Assembly (NCBI GenBank): GCA_027858215.1 | Contig: JAQIDD010000037.1 | Span: forward strand, 1-14,558 | From: Candidatus Delongbacteria bacterium | Lineage (GTDB): Bacteria > Bacteroidota > Bacteroidia > Bacteroidales > ML635J-15 | Length of the DNA stretch: 14,558 nt | Reading direction: 5' to 3' | Shown: positions 1 through 7,221 of the stretch, piece after piece | Layout: the number at the start of each line of letters is the position of its first letter | How positions within the stretch are numbered: position 1 is the stretch's first letter | Position numbers and translations under genes: made by a program | Notes under the pieces: generated by a model | What the model was told of the DNA's origin: nothing | Databases searched by the model: none | Seen by the model: only the letters and a program-made list of their open reading frames with translations

Positions 1-269
1 CTGACATAATAAGCAATGTAAAAGGCTTTTAACACCGGGAATTTCAACTGATGAAACAAGGTTCCGCTCGTGGGCGAAGAGATCCGGTGACAACTGGTAC
101 ATTGCCTGTCATATTTGCGTCTTCCATTGCAATAATTGGTGTGCCCGCAATTAGGACAAACAAAACCGGCCCCCCATTTTAGTTCAGTCAAATATTGATA
201 ACAAGAATCGTCGTCAGGGAAACGTTCCTGAAACTCAAAAATAGTAAGGCTCCTAAATTTGTTCTCCAT
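1..269 (-). CDS. IS1595-family transposase, N-terminal part (cut by window edge)
   Basis: This is the beginning of a transposase; 89 codons are visible and the reading frame runs off the left edge without a stop. The translation holds a zinc ribbon, CPNC at residues 38-41 and CTSC at 57-60, preceded by a short helical region (FEFQERFPDD). It is followed by PTSGTLFHQLKFPVLKAFY, which fits the IS1595 group pattern in which the ribbon leads into a 'GT.F....P...WF.A.Y' segment. The DDE-type catalytic core would lie outside the window. The frame is also open upstream, with in-frame ATG codons ending at 299 and 305. I chose 269 because a G-rich stretch lies just upstream and the protein then begins like its relatives. 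The terminal inverted repeats cannot be located. The family call is from motif recognition and is fairly secure. Confidence 0.8.
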   Translation of the reverse strand, partial: MENKFRSLTIFEFQERFPDDDSCYQYLTELKWGAGFVCPNCGHTNYCNGRRKYDRQCTSCHRISSPTSGTLFHQLKFPVLKAFYIAYYV

Positions 270-505
270 TCTTAATATATTTTCCCCTAAAATAGACATT
301 TCCATTGTATTTACAAAATGCCTAATTCAATAAAACATTATAGTATGTTGTTTGCCTAAAAATCAAAAGAGAAGTGTTTTAGATATTTAATGTCAAAATC
401 CGATTAATACATAGCTAAACCATCAATAAAAGCAAGCTGGCTGACAGATAAAACTAATAATTTCTCTCCATGGATGTGATTAATACACATAAAGATAATT
501 TTAAT

Positions 506-529
506 GTTCTTTTGTCCCGTCAAAAGAAC
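506..529. repeat. Perfect 9-bp hairpin, left border of the repeat block
   Basis: GTTCTTTTG (506-514) and CAAAAGAAC (521-529) are exact reverse complements around a six-base loop. The stem is pyrimidine/purine biased and is followed by AACCAAAAC-like sequence. Together with a similar hairpin at 971-995 it appears to bracket the palindromic block. I recall such 'CTTTTG...CAAAAG' hairpins as common intergenic repeats in Bacteroidota, but I could not verify copy number. Confidence 0.6.
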
Positions 530-535
530 CAAAAC

Positions 536-683
536 CTCGTGCCGAAAATGATTTTGCGACCCGCAAGCTGCTTGAAATCTAAAATCCCGAGATCAGCTAT
601 CCGCCAAAAAAGCGGATAGCTGCCGGGATTTTTACGCTTTCTTCGCAGTGTGGGTACCCCGCAAAAATCATTCATGGCACGAG
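536..683. repeat. Imperfect inverted repeat of about 148 bp
   Basis: The core is a perfect 11-bp stem, CAGCTATCCGC (594-604) with GCGGATAGCTG (612-622), around the loop CAAAAAA. After a small internal bulge it is extended by AATCCCG (583-589) pairing with CGGGATT (624-630). The outer ends also match: CTCGTGCC (536-543) pairs with GGCACGAG (676-683), and the flanking 'gaaaatgattttgcg' and 'cgcaaaaatcattcat' stretches are largely complementary. The unit could fold as one long hairpin in DNA or RNA. It looks like a non-autonomous palindromic element, not a terminator, because no T run follows on either strand and both arms are long. Confidence 0.7.
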
Positions 684-796
684 AAACATATTCCCATGGT
701 TTTTGGGCAAATTCCAGTTAATGATTTCATAATAGCTTTATTGGCATTCGCTATTTTACTCATGGTTTGTATTGAAGCTACAGCCAAGGGGTGCGT

Positions 797-814
797 GCCT
801 GCCAGCCGGCAGGC
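797..814. repeat. GC-rich 7-bp palindrome (GCCTGCC/GGCAGGC)
   Basis: GCCTGCC (797-803) and GGCAGGC (808-814) form a stem around AGCC. An alternative pairing, GCCAG with CTGGC, overlaps it. This GC-rich island in AT-rich DNA sits just outside the next large inverted repeat. It resembles a REP-like insertion into the block. Confidence 0.5.
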
Positions 815-819
815 TGGCT

Positions 820-957
820 CACCGCATTAGCCATTTTTTTGTAGTGGGTCAAAGCATTTTCAGGGATTGGAAATAGCGGGAATCCCGGCTGAACAGATCT
901 CGGGATTCCGGCAGAAAATGCTTTGGGGAACCCACAAAAAAAATGGGGTTGGCGGTG
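820..957. repeat. Imperfect inverted repeat of about 138 bp
   Basis: The left arm starts CACCGC (820-825) and contains a T-run and AAAGCATTTTC (851-861). The right arm mirrors it with GAAAATGCTTT (914-924), an A-run and GCGGTG (952-957). Nearer the centre GAATCCCG (880-887) pairs with CGGGATTC (901-908). Matches are interrupted by small indels, which suggests an old or drifting element. It shares the AATCCCG/CGGGATT theme with the repeat at 536-683, so the two may be parts of one composite family. Confidence 0.65.
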
Positions 958-970
958 ATTTTCTTTGCTT

Positions 971-995
971 CTTTCTTTCATGGGAGGAAAGAAAG
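971..995. repeat. Perfect 9-bp hairpin, right border of the repeat block
   Basis: CTTTCTTTC (971-979) and GAAAGAAAG (987-995) are exact reverse complements around a seven-base loop. Size and purine/pyrimidine bias resemble the hairpin at 506-529, so the two may mark the ends of one repeat element. Confidence 0.55.
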
Positions 996-1184
996 TAGGA
1001 CAGAAACGAATTTTTAGAATGTTTTTGATGTAACAAATATGGAAAACAGAAATGTCAGAAAATCAAAATATTAGATTAATTCAAAAACCATATTAAATTG
1101 TTTATAAACAGATTATGTTTTCTGCGAAACTTTAGTAAATAAATGTTCGAGGTTATGAACAAACACTAATTACAATTCACATCA

Positions 1185-2429
1185 CTACAAGTCACCCCTA
1201 ATAACCGGGGTATTGAGTTTATTCAAAAGCTGTTTTGTTTTCAACAACCTGTCCTGTAATACCTCATCGGCAACCTTAGGAAATATTTTTGATGATGGTC
1301 GTTTGTTAAATTCCGAGTATGCTGACATTGTAACACAGTCAAAGCGAATCTTTCTTAACAATTCCAATGTTTTATTATAATCTTCATCAGTTTCAGAAGG
1401 AAATCCTTCAATCAACATGGCATTGATTTTAATTCCCGGGTTTGTTTTCCTCAACACCTCAAGGGTTTTTACTACCTCATTTATTTTGTAGTGACGGTTC
1501 ATGAGTTCAAGCATTCTATCGCTTCCATGCTCAACAGACAGTGTTATTTCCCAAATTTTCTTTGATTTGATAAATGGAACAATATTATCCTGATGTTCTA
1601 CTAACCATCCGGGATGCACCCCTTCCAACGACCATTTCACATGGTATCCGGCATCAATGCCCGATAAGCTTTCAAGTAATTCATGCAAAGTACCATGCAT
1701 ATCCAATCCATAAGAACAGATGTCCTCGGCAACAAAATGAAAAATTCTATAACCCTGCTTCAACAATTTTTCATATTCATCAATAATGGTAGCAGGGGTT
1801 TTGCTTTTCAACTCCCCAACCGCCTCTCTTATATTACAATAGGTACAATTATTTGAACAACCTGCGCAAATTTTTAAGAAACAAGGTTCCGAAGTAATTG
1901 CATGCTTATTCTTTTTAAGAAACTGTTTATAATCCTTATGCCTTTGCATTTGCCTCAACAGCGTATGGGAAAAGCCATATTTAAACAACAATTGAAAAAA
2001 AGAGGCATTGGGATTAATATCCAGGAAAACATAATTTCCGAAATCATAGGTGTGGACCTCCGGAACTTCATTAAACTTTATTCTAAAATCCGGAAAATAC
2101 GTATCAATGGTTTCAATGTGCTTGGTAGAAACTGTTTTACCTGAAAAAACAGCATTCAACTCTTTTTGATTAGCTCCCGGCATGCACCCCATCACAATAA
2201 GTTCGCATTCGGATTTTTTTAATTCTATTATGGTCTCAATCTCTTTCTGAACAATAGACATCGTGGCTGCACAGGTAATGTATAAATAATAATCTGCGTT
2301 TTTCGGGGAATCAACTACCTTGAAATTATTTAAGGTAAAATAGTATCTGAGTTTTATGGCATCAAGTATCCGCAGCGGACAATCAAATGCCGTGGAAAAA
2401 TAAACTTTATTTTTTTTATCATTCATCAT
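1185..2429 (-). CDS. MiaB/RimO-like radical SAM methylthiotransferase-family protein lacking TRAM
   Basis: The family inserts a methylthio group into tRNA bases (MiaB, MtaB) or ribosomal protein S12 (RimO), using SAM and two [4Fe-4S] clusters. The N-terminal UPF0004-like half has the three expected cysteines, in FDCPLR, ITCAAT and MGCMPG (about residues 17, 53 and 82). The radical SAM motif is GCSNNCTYCNIR, with cysteines at about 191, 195 and 198. The protein ends at RLLKTKQLLNKLN, right after the family's usual 'RL..L..L' helix, so the C-terminal TRAM RNA-binding domain is missing. An insertion of roughly 80 residues separates the two cluster regions. I chose the ATG at 2429; the frame is open to an ATG at 2474, just 9 bases past the stop of the upstream gene. 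Position suggests co-transcription with the FISUMP/radical SAM gene. Substrate is unknown; absence of TRAM argues against ordinary tRNA modification. Confidence 0.82.
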   Translation of the reverse strand: MMNDKKNKVYFSTAFDCPLRILDAIKLRYYFTLNNFKVVDSPKNADYYLYITCAATMSIVQKEIETIIELKKSECELIVMGCMPGANQKELNAVFSGKTVSTKHIETIDTYFPDFRIKFNEVPEVHTYDFGNYVFLDINPNASFFQLLFKYGFSHTLLRQMQRHKDYKQFLKKNKHAITSEPCFLKICAGCSNNCTYCNIREAVGELKSKTPATIIDEYEKLLKQGYRIFHFVAEDICSYGLDMHGTLHELLESLSGIDAGYHVKWSLEGVHPGWLVEHQDNIVPFIKSKKIWEITLSVEHGSDRMLELMNRHYKINEVVKTLEVLRKTNPGIKINAMLIEGFPSETDEDYNKTLELLRKIRFDCVTMSAYSEFNKRPSSKIFPKVADEVLQDRLLKTKQLLNKLNTPVIRGDL

Positions 2430-2483
2430 TAAAAAACAACCAACAAGTTCGGTTCTATGTTGTTTACCCCACATTCCATAAAT

Positions 2484-4136
2484 TCAATGCACATTGGTCA
2501 AACCATACGATTCAGCAGCTTCCATGACTTCTTTGTATTCATCTTCATTCGTTCGGCGGTTTATTTTGGGGCAATATTGTGCTTTGTACAAGGGTTCGTA
2601 ATTTGGCATGATGTCAATATAGGTATTTTCAGGCAGGTTTTCTGCTATCCATTTCAACATTTCTTTACTGCATGCAACATCATTAGGCATCACAAGGTGG
2701 CGCAGGATTAAACCACTTTTCCACATGCCGGTAACAGAATCTTTGTCAGCTACTCCCACCTGTCGTTGCATTTCAACTATTGCATTGTAAGTTGAGTCAA
2801 CATAATCATCAGCGCCGCCGGTATATTTACCAGCATTTTCGTTACACCCATATTTTATATCGCTTAAATATATATCCACCACACCATCCAGGTAATTTTT
2901 CAACACTTCAGCATTTTCGTATCCGCCCGTATTATATGTTATAGGTAGGTACAAGCCCTTCCCGGCAGCAATATCCAGAGCAAGCAAAATATGGGGGATG
3001 TAATGCGTAGGCGTAACCAGCGTGATGTTTTCACAACCATCACCTTGCAATGAAAGCATAATATCAGCAAGCTCTTCAATAGAGTACTCTTTCCCATAGC
3101 CTTCCTGGCTAACTTTAGCATCTATGCAATGTACACAACGCAACGGACAATGGGTAAAAAATATCCGTCCCGTTCCGCCCTTCCCCACAAACGCATAGTC
3201 TTCTCCAAAATGTGCACCGTAGGTGGCTATTTCCAGTTTATCGTTGGCTCCACACACCCCGCGTTCTCCCTTTAACCGGTTTAGCTTGCAATTTTGAGGG
3301 CAAATATCACAATACTGCATCCGTTCCCATAATGTTTTGCCTCGTTTTTTCAGTTCTCCGGATTCATGCAAGGCTACATATCCAGGTTTTTTATTCGATT
3401 TGTAATTAAGCTTTGTTGTGTCGATTTTGGGGGGATTTTTCATCATGCCGGGAAACGCTTGAGCATTATTCTGTTCAGCTGGCTTCTCTCTATCTTTAAC
3501 ACACCGCACGGCAGCACCGTACCATCCCGAAACAAAATCAGGGCCAACACTACGATTGCTGATATAATATACACTCCTGTACACCTCTTTGCTAATGGGT
3601 AATTTTGACGATGTCCACCACATGCCTACATGCCCACGATTATAGTATTTGCCATCGTAATATCTGTAACCACCGGCAAGTGCAGAAAAACCTGATTGGT
3701 TGTTAGAAGCCAATTCGTCAGCCACCGAATTTTCAGACGCCGTTGAAGCCCAACCGGTGGTTGCCGCCAAGGCTTTAGCAGCCTGAAGCTTATTGTTTAT
3801 ACTGTCGTTGTTTTCAATGTTGGTTTCCACAAACTCAATTAGTTGCTCCCATTCTTCAGCAGTGGGTAAATGCCAGCCGTCGGGACAAACCTCACATGCC
3901 GTTTCCCATGTGTATAACCTGCCATATAAATCTCCATTTTCCGGATTATCATTGTAATGCCATGAGCCTGATTCTGTGGCATAATTCATGTTTTCAGCCA
4001 TCCATACCTTTTCCCCGATTTTTATGGTTTTATATTCATTTCCGTCTTTATCTTTCATCATTTCATCATTGTTGTTGCAACCAACAATAAGCAATGCACC
4101 TGCAATGAGAACGATTATCAAATAGATATTTTTCAT
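2484..4136 (-). CDS. FISUMP lipoprotein fused to a COG1313/PflA-like radical SAM domain
   Basis: This 550-residue protein joins two modules. Residues 1-20 form a lipoprotein signal peptide ending in LIVGC, with Cys20 as the predicted lipidation site. Residues about 30-214 are a complete FISUMP domain, with opening DGNEYKTIKIGEKVWMAENM, the central CPDGWHLPTAEEW and the usual closing AAVRCVKD. After a linker of about 30 residues, 250-550 match COG1313 proteins related to pyruvate-formate lyase activase. Features there are CDICPQNC plus GERGVCG (Cys276, 279, 283, 295), the radical SAM cluster CPLRCVHC (Cys330, 334, 337), THYIPHILLALD, YNTGGYEN, VDIYLSDIKY and LRHLVMPND. Both modules look full length. 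An internal ATG pair (3441-3446, residues 231-232) could give a shorter soluble product, but no clear ribosome site precedes it. Export of a radical SAM enzyme would be unusual, because it needs a low-potential electron donor. Target unknown. Confidence 0.85.
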   Translation of the reverse strand: MKNIYLIIVLIAGALLIVGCNNNDEMMKDKDGNEYKTIKIGEKVWMAENMNYATESGSWHYNDNPENGDLYGRLYTWETACEVCPDGWHLPTAEEWEQLIEFVETNIENNDSINNKLQAAKALAATTGWASTASENSVADELASNNQSGFSALAGGYRYYDGKYYNRGHVGMWWTSSKLPISKEVYRSVYYISNRSVGPDFVSGWYGAAVRCVKDREKPAEQNNAQAFPGMMKNPPKIDTTKLNYKSNKKPGYVALHESGELKKRGKTLWERMQYCDICPQNCKLNRLKGERGVCGANDKLEIATYGAHFGEDYAFVGKGGTGRIFFTHCPLRCVHCIDAKVSQEGYGKEYSIEELADIMLSLQGDGCENITLVTPTHYIPHILLALDIAAGKGLYLPITYNTGGYENAEVLKNYLDGVVDIYLSDIKYGCNENAGKYTGGADDYVDSTYNAIVEMQRQVGVADKDSVTGMWKSGLILRHLVMPNDVACSKEMLKWIAENLPENTYIDIMPNYEPLYKAQYCPKINRRTNEDEYKEVMEAAESYGLTNVH

Positions 4137-4181
4137 TTTGAATAAAATTTATGCGTAAAATGTCTCAATCATAACAATCAT

Positions 4182-4189
4182 CAAAGTTA
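4182..4189 (-). promoter_or_regulatory. Possible Bacteroidota-type -7 element (TAACTTTG)
   Basis: On the minus strand the 118-base gap before the FISUMP/radical SAM gene contains TAACTTTG, an exact match to the TAnnTTTG -7 consensus of Bacteroidota. A start about 7 bases downstream would leave a leader of roughly 40 bases. No TTTG sits at the usual 17-23 base spacing upstream; the nearest is about 31 bases away. The match may therefore be partial or accidental. The gap is the largest inside the gene run from 1185 to 7153, which favours a promoter here. Confidence 0.4.
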
Positions 4190-4254
4190 TAAATTAATCG
4201 GGTAACGGGTATCATAAAACCAAAATCGCAGTACGTTTATGCGTCTGTAAAAAC

Positions 4255-5694
4255 TCAATTATTTCTGGTATAACATATTCCGTTTAAAATTGCCACGTAC
4301 CATTTCCGGGAATAATAATTTACCAGTGTTTTTATCGAAGGCGAACGAATAATGAACAGCACAATAATCGCTCTCATCACATGAAAAATTACAAAGTAAA
4401 TCGCATTGAGTTGTAACTTTACCAAAAACTTAATCAATGGGATAGTAAAAGGCAGTTTAACCCCTACATAAAAAAGATAAAACAACCTTTCTATCTGTTT
4501 TTCATCTTTGGTTTTAATCAAACAATCATTTCCCAGGGTATCAAAATGATTTGCATTGCCGTTTAAATAATGTTTTTCAAGACTGTATTTGGTAAGGTCA
4601 ATATTGGGGAAAGGATGAAACATAAAGGTCATGGGGTACGTAATCTTACATTTTGCATTCAGTTCCAAGGTTTCAAATGCGTTTTCAATGGTTTCATCAG
4701 GCAATCCCAGCATATTGTACCCGAAAGTTTTCAAATGATTGGCACGTAGTAAAGCCATTTTTTCCACTATTTCCCGGTTGCTGATTTTTCGTTTTAATAA
4801 CTGAAACCGTAAACGTTCATTTCCGGTTTCAATACCTACCCGTGCCACAGCGAACCCCATCTCTTTCAACAACACAACTGTTTCTTTATCAATGTCATCT
4901 ATTCGGGTTAAAATTTCGAAAGGAAGAGCAATGTGTTGAATGTATTTGGGGGCAAATGCAGCCAACCAATTTTTATCTAAAGTAAAAATTTCATCAACAA
5001 AGAATATAGTTTTGGGATGCAGTTTGGATTTTGCCTGTTTTAATTCATCAATAACCTCATCCACTGACCTTCGCCGTACGTATTTCCCTTTTCCGGCAAA
5101 CAGCCTTCTGTAAAAATGGTTTATACAGTACGGGCAATTGTACGGACATCCCCTGGAAGTCATGATCTCATAGGTTGTAAACCTATGGTACGCCTTGTAT
5201 TTTCGTAGAAACTCAATATCGGGTACAGGCAAACTGTCTAAATCGGTTACCAATTCACGTATTTCATTTTTGAAAATATGCCCGTTTTGTTTTACCCATA
5301 AATTTTTTATGCCTGTAATATCCTTGTTTGCATCCATTTTTTCTGCAAGTTCAATGAGCGCTTTTTCTCCTTCACCTACACAAATGGCATCTATATCTTT
5401 ATCATAAATAATATCAGGGTTAAGTGTGGGATGCGGGCCACCAAAAATCGAAAAATAACGCAATTGTGATTTCAATTTTGTATTGACTTTTAAGAAGTAT
5501 GCTGATGTAAAACTATCCACTGAAAACCCTATGATATCGGGATTTAATGCCCTTATTTTCTTACTATACTTCACTTCCAGTTTCAAATCCATAATTTCAA
5601 CGCAATACCCTGCTTGTTTCATGACAGCGCTAAGGGTTCTTACCGCAATGGGAACAATCATAAAATCGCTTTTAAAAACCAGAAGAATCTTCAT
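4255..5694 (-). CDS. COG1032-type B12-binding-domain radical SAM protein
   Basis: This enzyme has the two-part plan of cobalamin-binding-domain radical SAM proteins. A Rossmann-like N-terminal domain runs from KILLVFKSDF through PDIIGFSVDS, GGPHPT and ICVGEGEKAL. The radical SAM barrel follows, with TSRGCPYNCPYCINH (cysteines at about 183, 187 and 190) and the downstream RVGIETGNER and GYNMLGLPDETIENA motifs. The classical DxHxxG cobalamin motif is absent, as in many members, so B12 use is uncertain. The C-terminal 80 or so residues are rich in hydrophobic and basic residues (VIFHVMRAIIVLFIIRSP), which suggests contact with the membrane or a lipid substrate. Known relatives work on hopanoids, bacteriochlorophyll and archaeal-type lipids. 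I chose the ATG at 5694; a TTG three codons earlier is less likely. The stop of the upstream split gene is 44 bases away. Confidence 0.85.
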   Translation of the reverse strand: MKILLVFKSDFMIVPIAVRTLSAVMKQAGYCVEIMDLKLEVKYSKKIRALNPDIIGFSVDSFTSAYFLKVNTKLKSQLRYFSIFGGPHPTLNPDIIYDKDIDAICVGEGEKALIELAEKMDANKDITGIKNLWVKQNGHIFKNEIRELVTDLDSLPVPDIEFLRKYKAYHRFTTYEIMTSRGCPYNCPYCINHFYRRLFAGKGKYVRRRSVDEVIDELKQAKSKLHPKTIFFVDEIFTLDKNWLAAFAPKYIQHIALPFEILTRIDDIDKETVVLLKEMGFAVARVGIETGNERLRFQLLKRKISNREIVEKMALLRANHLKTFGYNMLGLPDETIENAFETLELNAKCKITYPMTFMFHPFPNIDLTKYSLEKHYLNGNANHFDTLGNDCLIKTKDEKQIERLFYLFYVGVKLPFTIPLIKFLVKLQLNAIYFVIFHVMRAIIVLFIIRSPSIKTLVNYYSRKWYVAILNGICYTRNN

Positions 5695-5738
5695 ATTGCA
5701 CAAATTACTTTAATGTTTCATGGCCTTTCGCACACACA

Positions 5739-6035
5739 CTACTCATGTATATCCTGTTTTTTCATTAATCCCTTAATATCAGCTAAAGAACTCTCACCTC
5801 CTTTAATGTAGTTTTTCATACATACACTTAAAACGCTTCTGATGATTTCCAGTATTTTCTTCTTAATCAGGGTTGACAAACGGTTAGTTGCATAAGATTT
5901 TCTAAAAGAACGGGTACTTACCTTTATACCATATTTTTCAGGGTGTTTGGTCCAATCACTTCTTGGCAATAACATGGCAGTTGACACCATAAAATATGAC
6001 AAATGCTTTCGTGTTTTCAAAATAAAGCTTATGGT
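5739..6035 (-). pseudogene. Displaced 3' part of the neighbouring radical SAM gene (-1 frame)
   Basis: This open frame continues the radical SAM protein encoded just upstream, shifted by one base. Read on from the break, it gives TISFILKTRKHLSYFMVSTA and then MLLPRSDWTKHPEKYGI. This is what normally follows the 'G.P.E...DF..T..F' motif in COG1032 proteins, including the 'HPEKYGI' segment near their C-terminus. Joined to the upstream part it gives a protein of about 470 residues, close in length to the two sibling enzymes in this window (about 479 and 448). On its own it has only a TTG start, at 6020, and no recognisable ribosome site, so independent translation is unlikely. It is either the lost tail of a gene broken by one missing A, or the product of -1 ribosomal frameshifting. 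Confidence 0.75.
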
Positions 6036-7153
6036 TTTAAAAAGTCAATTAAATTTTCTTTGGGGGCGCCTACCATCAATGTAATATTCACATTAATTCC
6101 AGCTTGCCTTGCTTCTTTGATGATGCGTACCATTTCGCTGACATTCGTATTTTTGTGCATAAAATCCAGCACTTTCTGGCTGCCACTTTCGGCACCAAAA
6201 CTCAAATCTGTACACCCGGCTTTACTCATTTTGACCAGCAAATCTTTGGTTAACCATTTGTCAAGACGTGCTTGTGAAAACCAATGCAATTGCAGGTTAT
6301 TGTCAATGATATAATCACATACCCTTTCAAGGGTTTTGGGATTAGCAGCAAGGATGGAATCAGATTTATAAAAGTAATTGGTGTTATACCTTTCTTTTAA
6401 AAAGGTCAATTCCTCAACAATTTTTTCGGGAGACCGTTGTCTCACCCTGTTCCAAAAAGGACTTTCCTCACAAAAAGCGCATTTGTTCGGGCACCCTCTG
6501 ACAAAGGATGTAGAAACCCACACATGTGAACCTATGTTACAGTAATCATCAATAATATCATCAAAATCAGGAAAAGGCAAAGTTTCAATATCAAGCAGGT
6601 CTCGTTTCCCACCATAAACCGGCTTACCATCATCAAGCATATACACCCCTTTGTGCAATGTAAAATCGTTGACCAATTCAAGTAAAGTTTCCTCACCTTC
6701 TCCTATAACAACAGCATCAACACCACTGTTTAAGAAGATCTTAGCATTGTTTTCATGGCATAACGCTCCCCCTGCAACAACCCTTACTTTAGTATGTTTT
6801 TTAATTTCCCGGATTAAATATAAGGCACTGTGTATTGACGCGGCATTTACTGTAAATCCAATAACATCAGGATTTTTAGCAAATATCTGCCTAAGCATGT
6901 TATCAATGTCCAGTATTGGGAGTATCTTTTTATAAAACAAATCTTCATACAACCAATATTTTAATTTTTCATCTTCCCACAAATATTTATGTTCAGCATT
7001 CAGAAAGGACTTTATGTTCAAATCCAATACAGAAGTATTTATTACGCCATTTTTTTTTAGATAAGCTTTTAGAGCACATACACCAAGCGGCATGGTAAAT
7101 GACTTACAAATTGTTGACCCCGAAGGCGGATTGATTAAGAGCACACTATCCAT
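6029..7153 (-). CDS. COG1032-type B12-binding-domain radical SAM protein, frame interrupted near 3' end
   Basis: The N-terminal Rossmann-like domain begins SVLLINPPSG and includes NPDVIGFTVNAASIHSA, VAGGALCHENN and VVIGEGEETLLEL. It leads into a radical SAM barrel with FVRGCPNKCAFCEESPFWN, whose cysteines are at about 221, 225 and 228 from the ATG. Further landmarks are RQRSPEKIVEEL and DLSFGAESGSQKVLDFM. Translation stops shortly after NITLMVGAPKENLIDFLKP, about 100 residues short of the siblings; the missing C-terminus lies immediately downstream in the -1 frame (5739-6035). No DxHxxG motif is visible. I chose the ATG at 7153; a GTG at 7168 is in frame. It probably performs radical chemistry on a hydrophobic substrate, as proposed for its neighbour, but whether a working enzyme is made depends on how the break is handled. 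Confidence 0.85.
   Translation of the reverse strand: MDSVLLINPPSGSTICKSFTMPLGVCALKAYLKKNGVINTSVLDLNIKSFLNAEHKYLWEDEKLKYWLYEDLFYKKILPILDIDNMLRQIFAKNPDVIGFTVNAASIHSALYLIREIKKHTKVRVVAGGALCHENNAKIFLNSGVDAVVIGEGEETLLELVNDFTLHKGVYMLDDGKPVYGGKRDLLDIETLPFPDFDDIIDDYCNIGSHVWVSTSFVRGCPNKCAFCEESPFWNRVRQRSPEKIVEELTFLKERYNTNYFYKSDSILAANPKTLERVCDYIIDNNLQLHWFSQARLDKWLTKDLLVKMSKAGCTDLSFGAESGSQKVLDFMHKNTNVSEMVRIIKEARQAGINVNITLMVGAPKENLIDFLKP
6035..6041 (-). promoter_or_regulatory. U UUA AAA heptamer at the frame break (possible -1 frameshift site)
   Basis: On the minus strand the zero frame reads TTT TTA AAA CCA TAA. The heptamer T TTA AAA fits the X XXY YYZ slippery pattern, and a slip of one base would continue with ACC ATA AGC into the downstream frame. 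The zero-frame stop comes just one codon after the heptamer. Downstream, CCATAAGCTTT could pair with AAAGC and then TTATGG, with a bulge; this is a weak structure. A simple one-base deletion in the A run (6035-6038) explains the data equally well. Confidence 0.4.
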
Positions 7154-7221
7154 AAAATTGTATCGCACAAAGACTAATAAAATATAAAATTACTGAAAAT
7201 TACAGAAAACAACAAGGCAAT

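Larger units (their letters stand above)
270..1184. other. Gene-poor intergenic region with nested inverted repeats
   Basis: No credible gene was found on either strand. Short open frames at 648-830 (+) and 778-981 (-) lie across hairpin-forming repeats and have no recognisable protein character. The stretch 306-505 is AT-rich and shows nothing I can name; one end of the IS1595 element should lie in it. From 506 to 995 there is a series of palindromic repeats, listed separately. From 996 to 1184 the DNA is again AT-rich. It should hold the 3' end of the leftward transcript, but I see no convincing GC-rich hairpin followed by a T run. Confidence 0.7.

Noticed and set aside
648..830. 60-codon plus-strand open frame
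   Set aside because: It runs from inside one inverted repeat into the GC-rich palindrome, has no recognisable domain, and is probably a chance frame.
778..981. 67-codon minus-strand open frame
   Set aside because: It lies wholly across the inverted repeat at 820-957 and the border hairpin, and its composition reflects the repeat.
1099..1110. Perfect 12-base palindrome TGTTTATAAACA downstream of the methylthiotransferase-like gene
   Set aside because: It could be an operator or part of a weak terminator, but it is AT-rich, short and not followed by a T run, so chance is a good explanation.
270..1184. CRISPR array or tRNA in the gene-poor region
   Set aside because: The repeats are inverted, not regularly spaced direct repeats, and no cloverleaf with a conserved T-loop was seen on either strand.
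7154..7175. Possible -7 promoter element TAGTCTTTG before the split radical SAM gene
   Set aside because: The spacing inside the motif is one base too long for TAnnTTTG, no -33 TTTG is well placed, and the gene probably belongs to the longer run.
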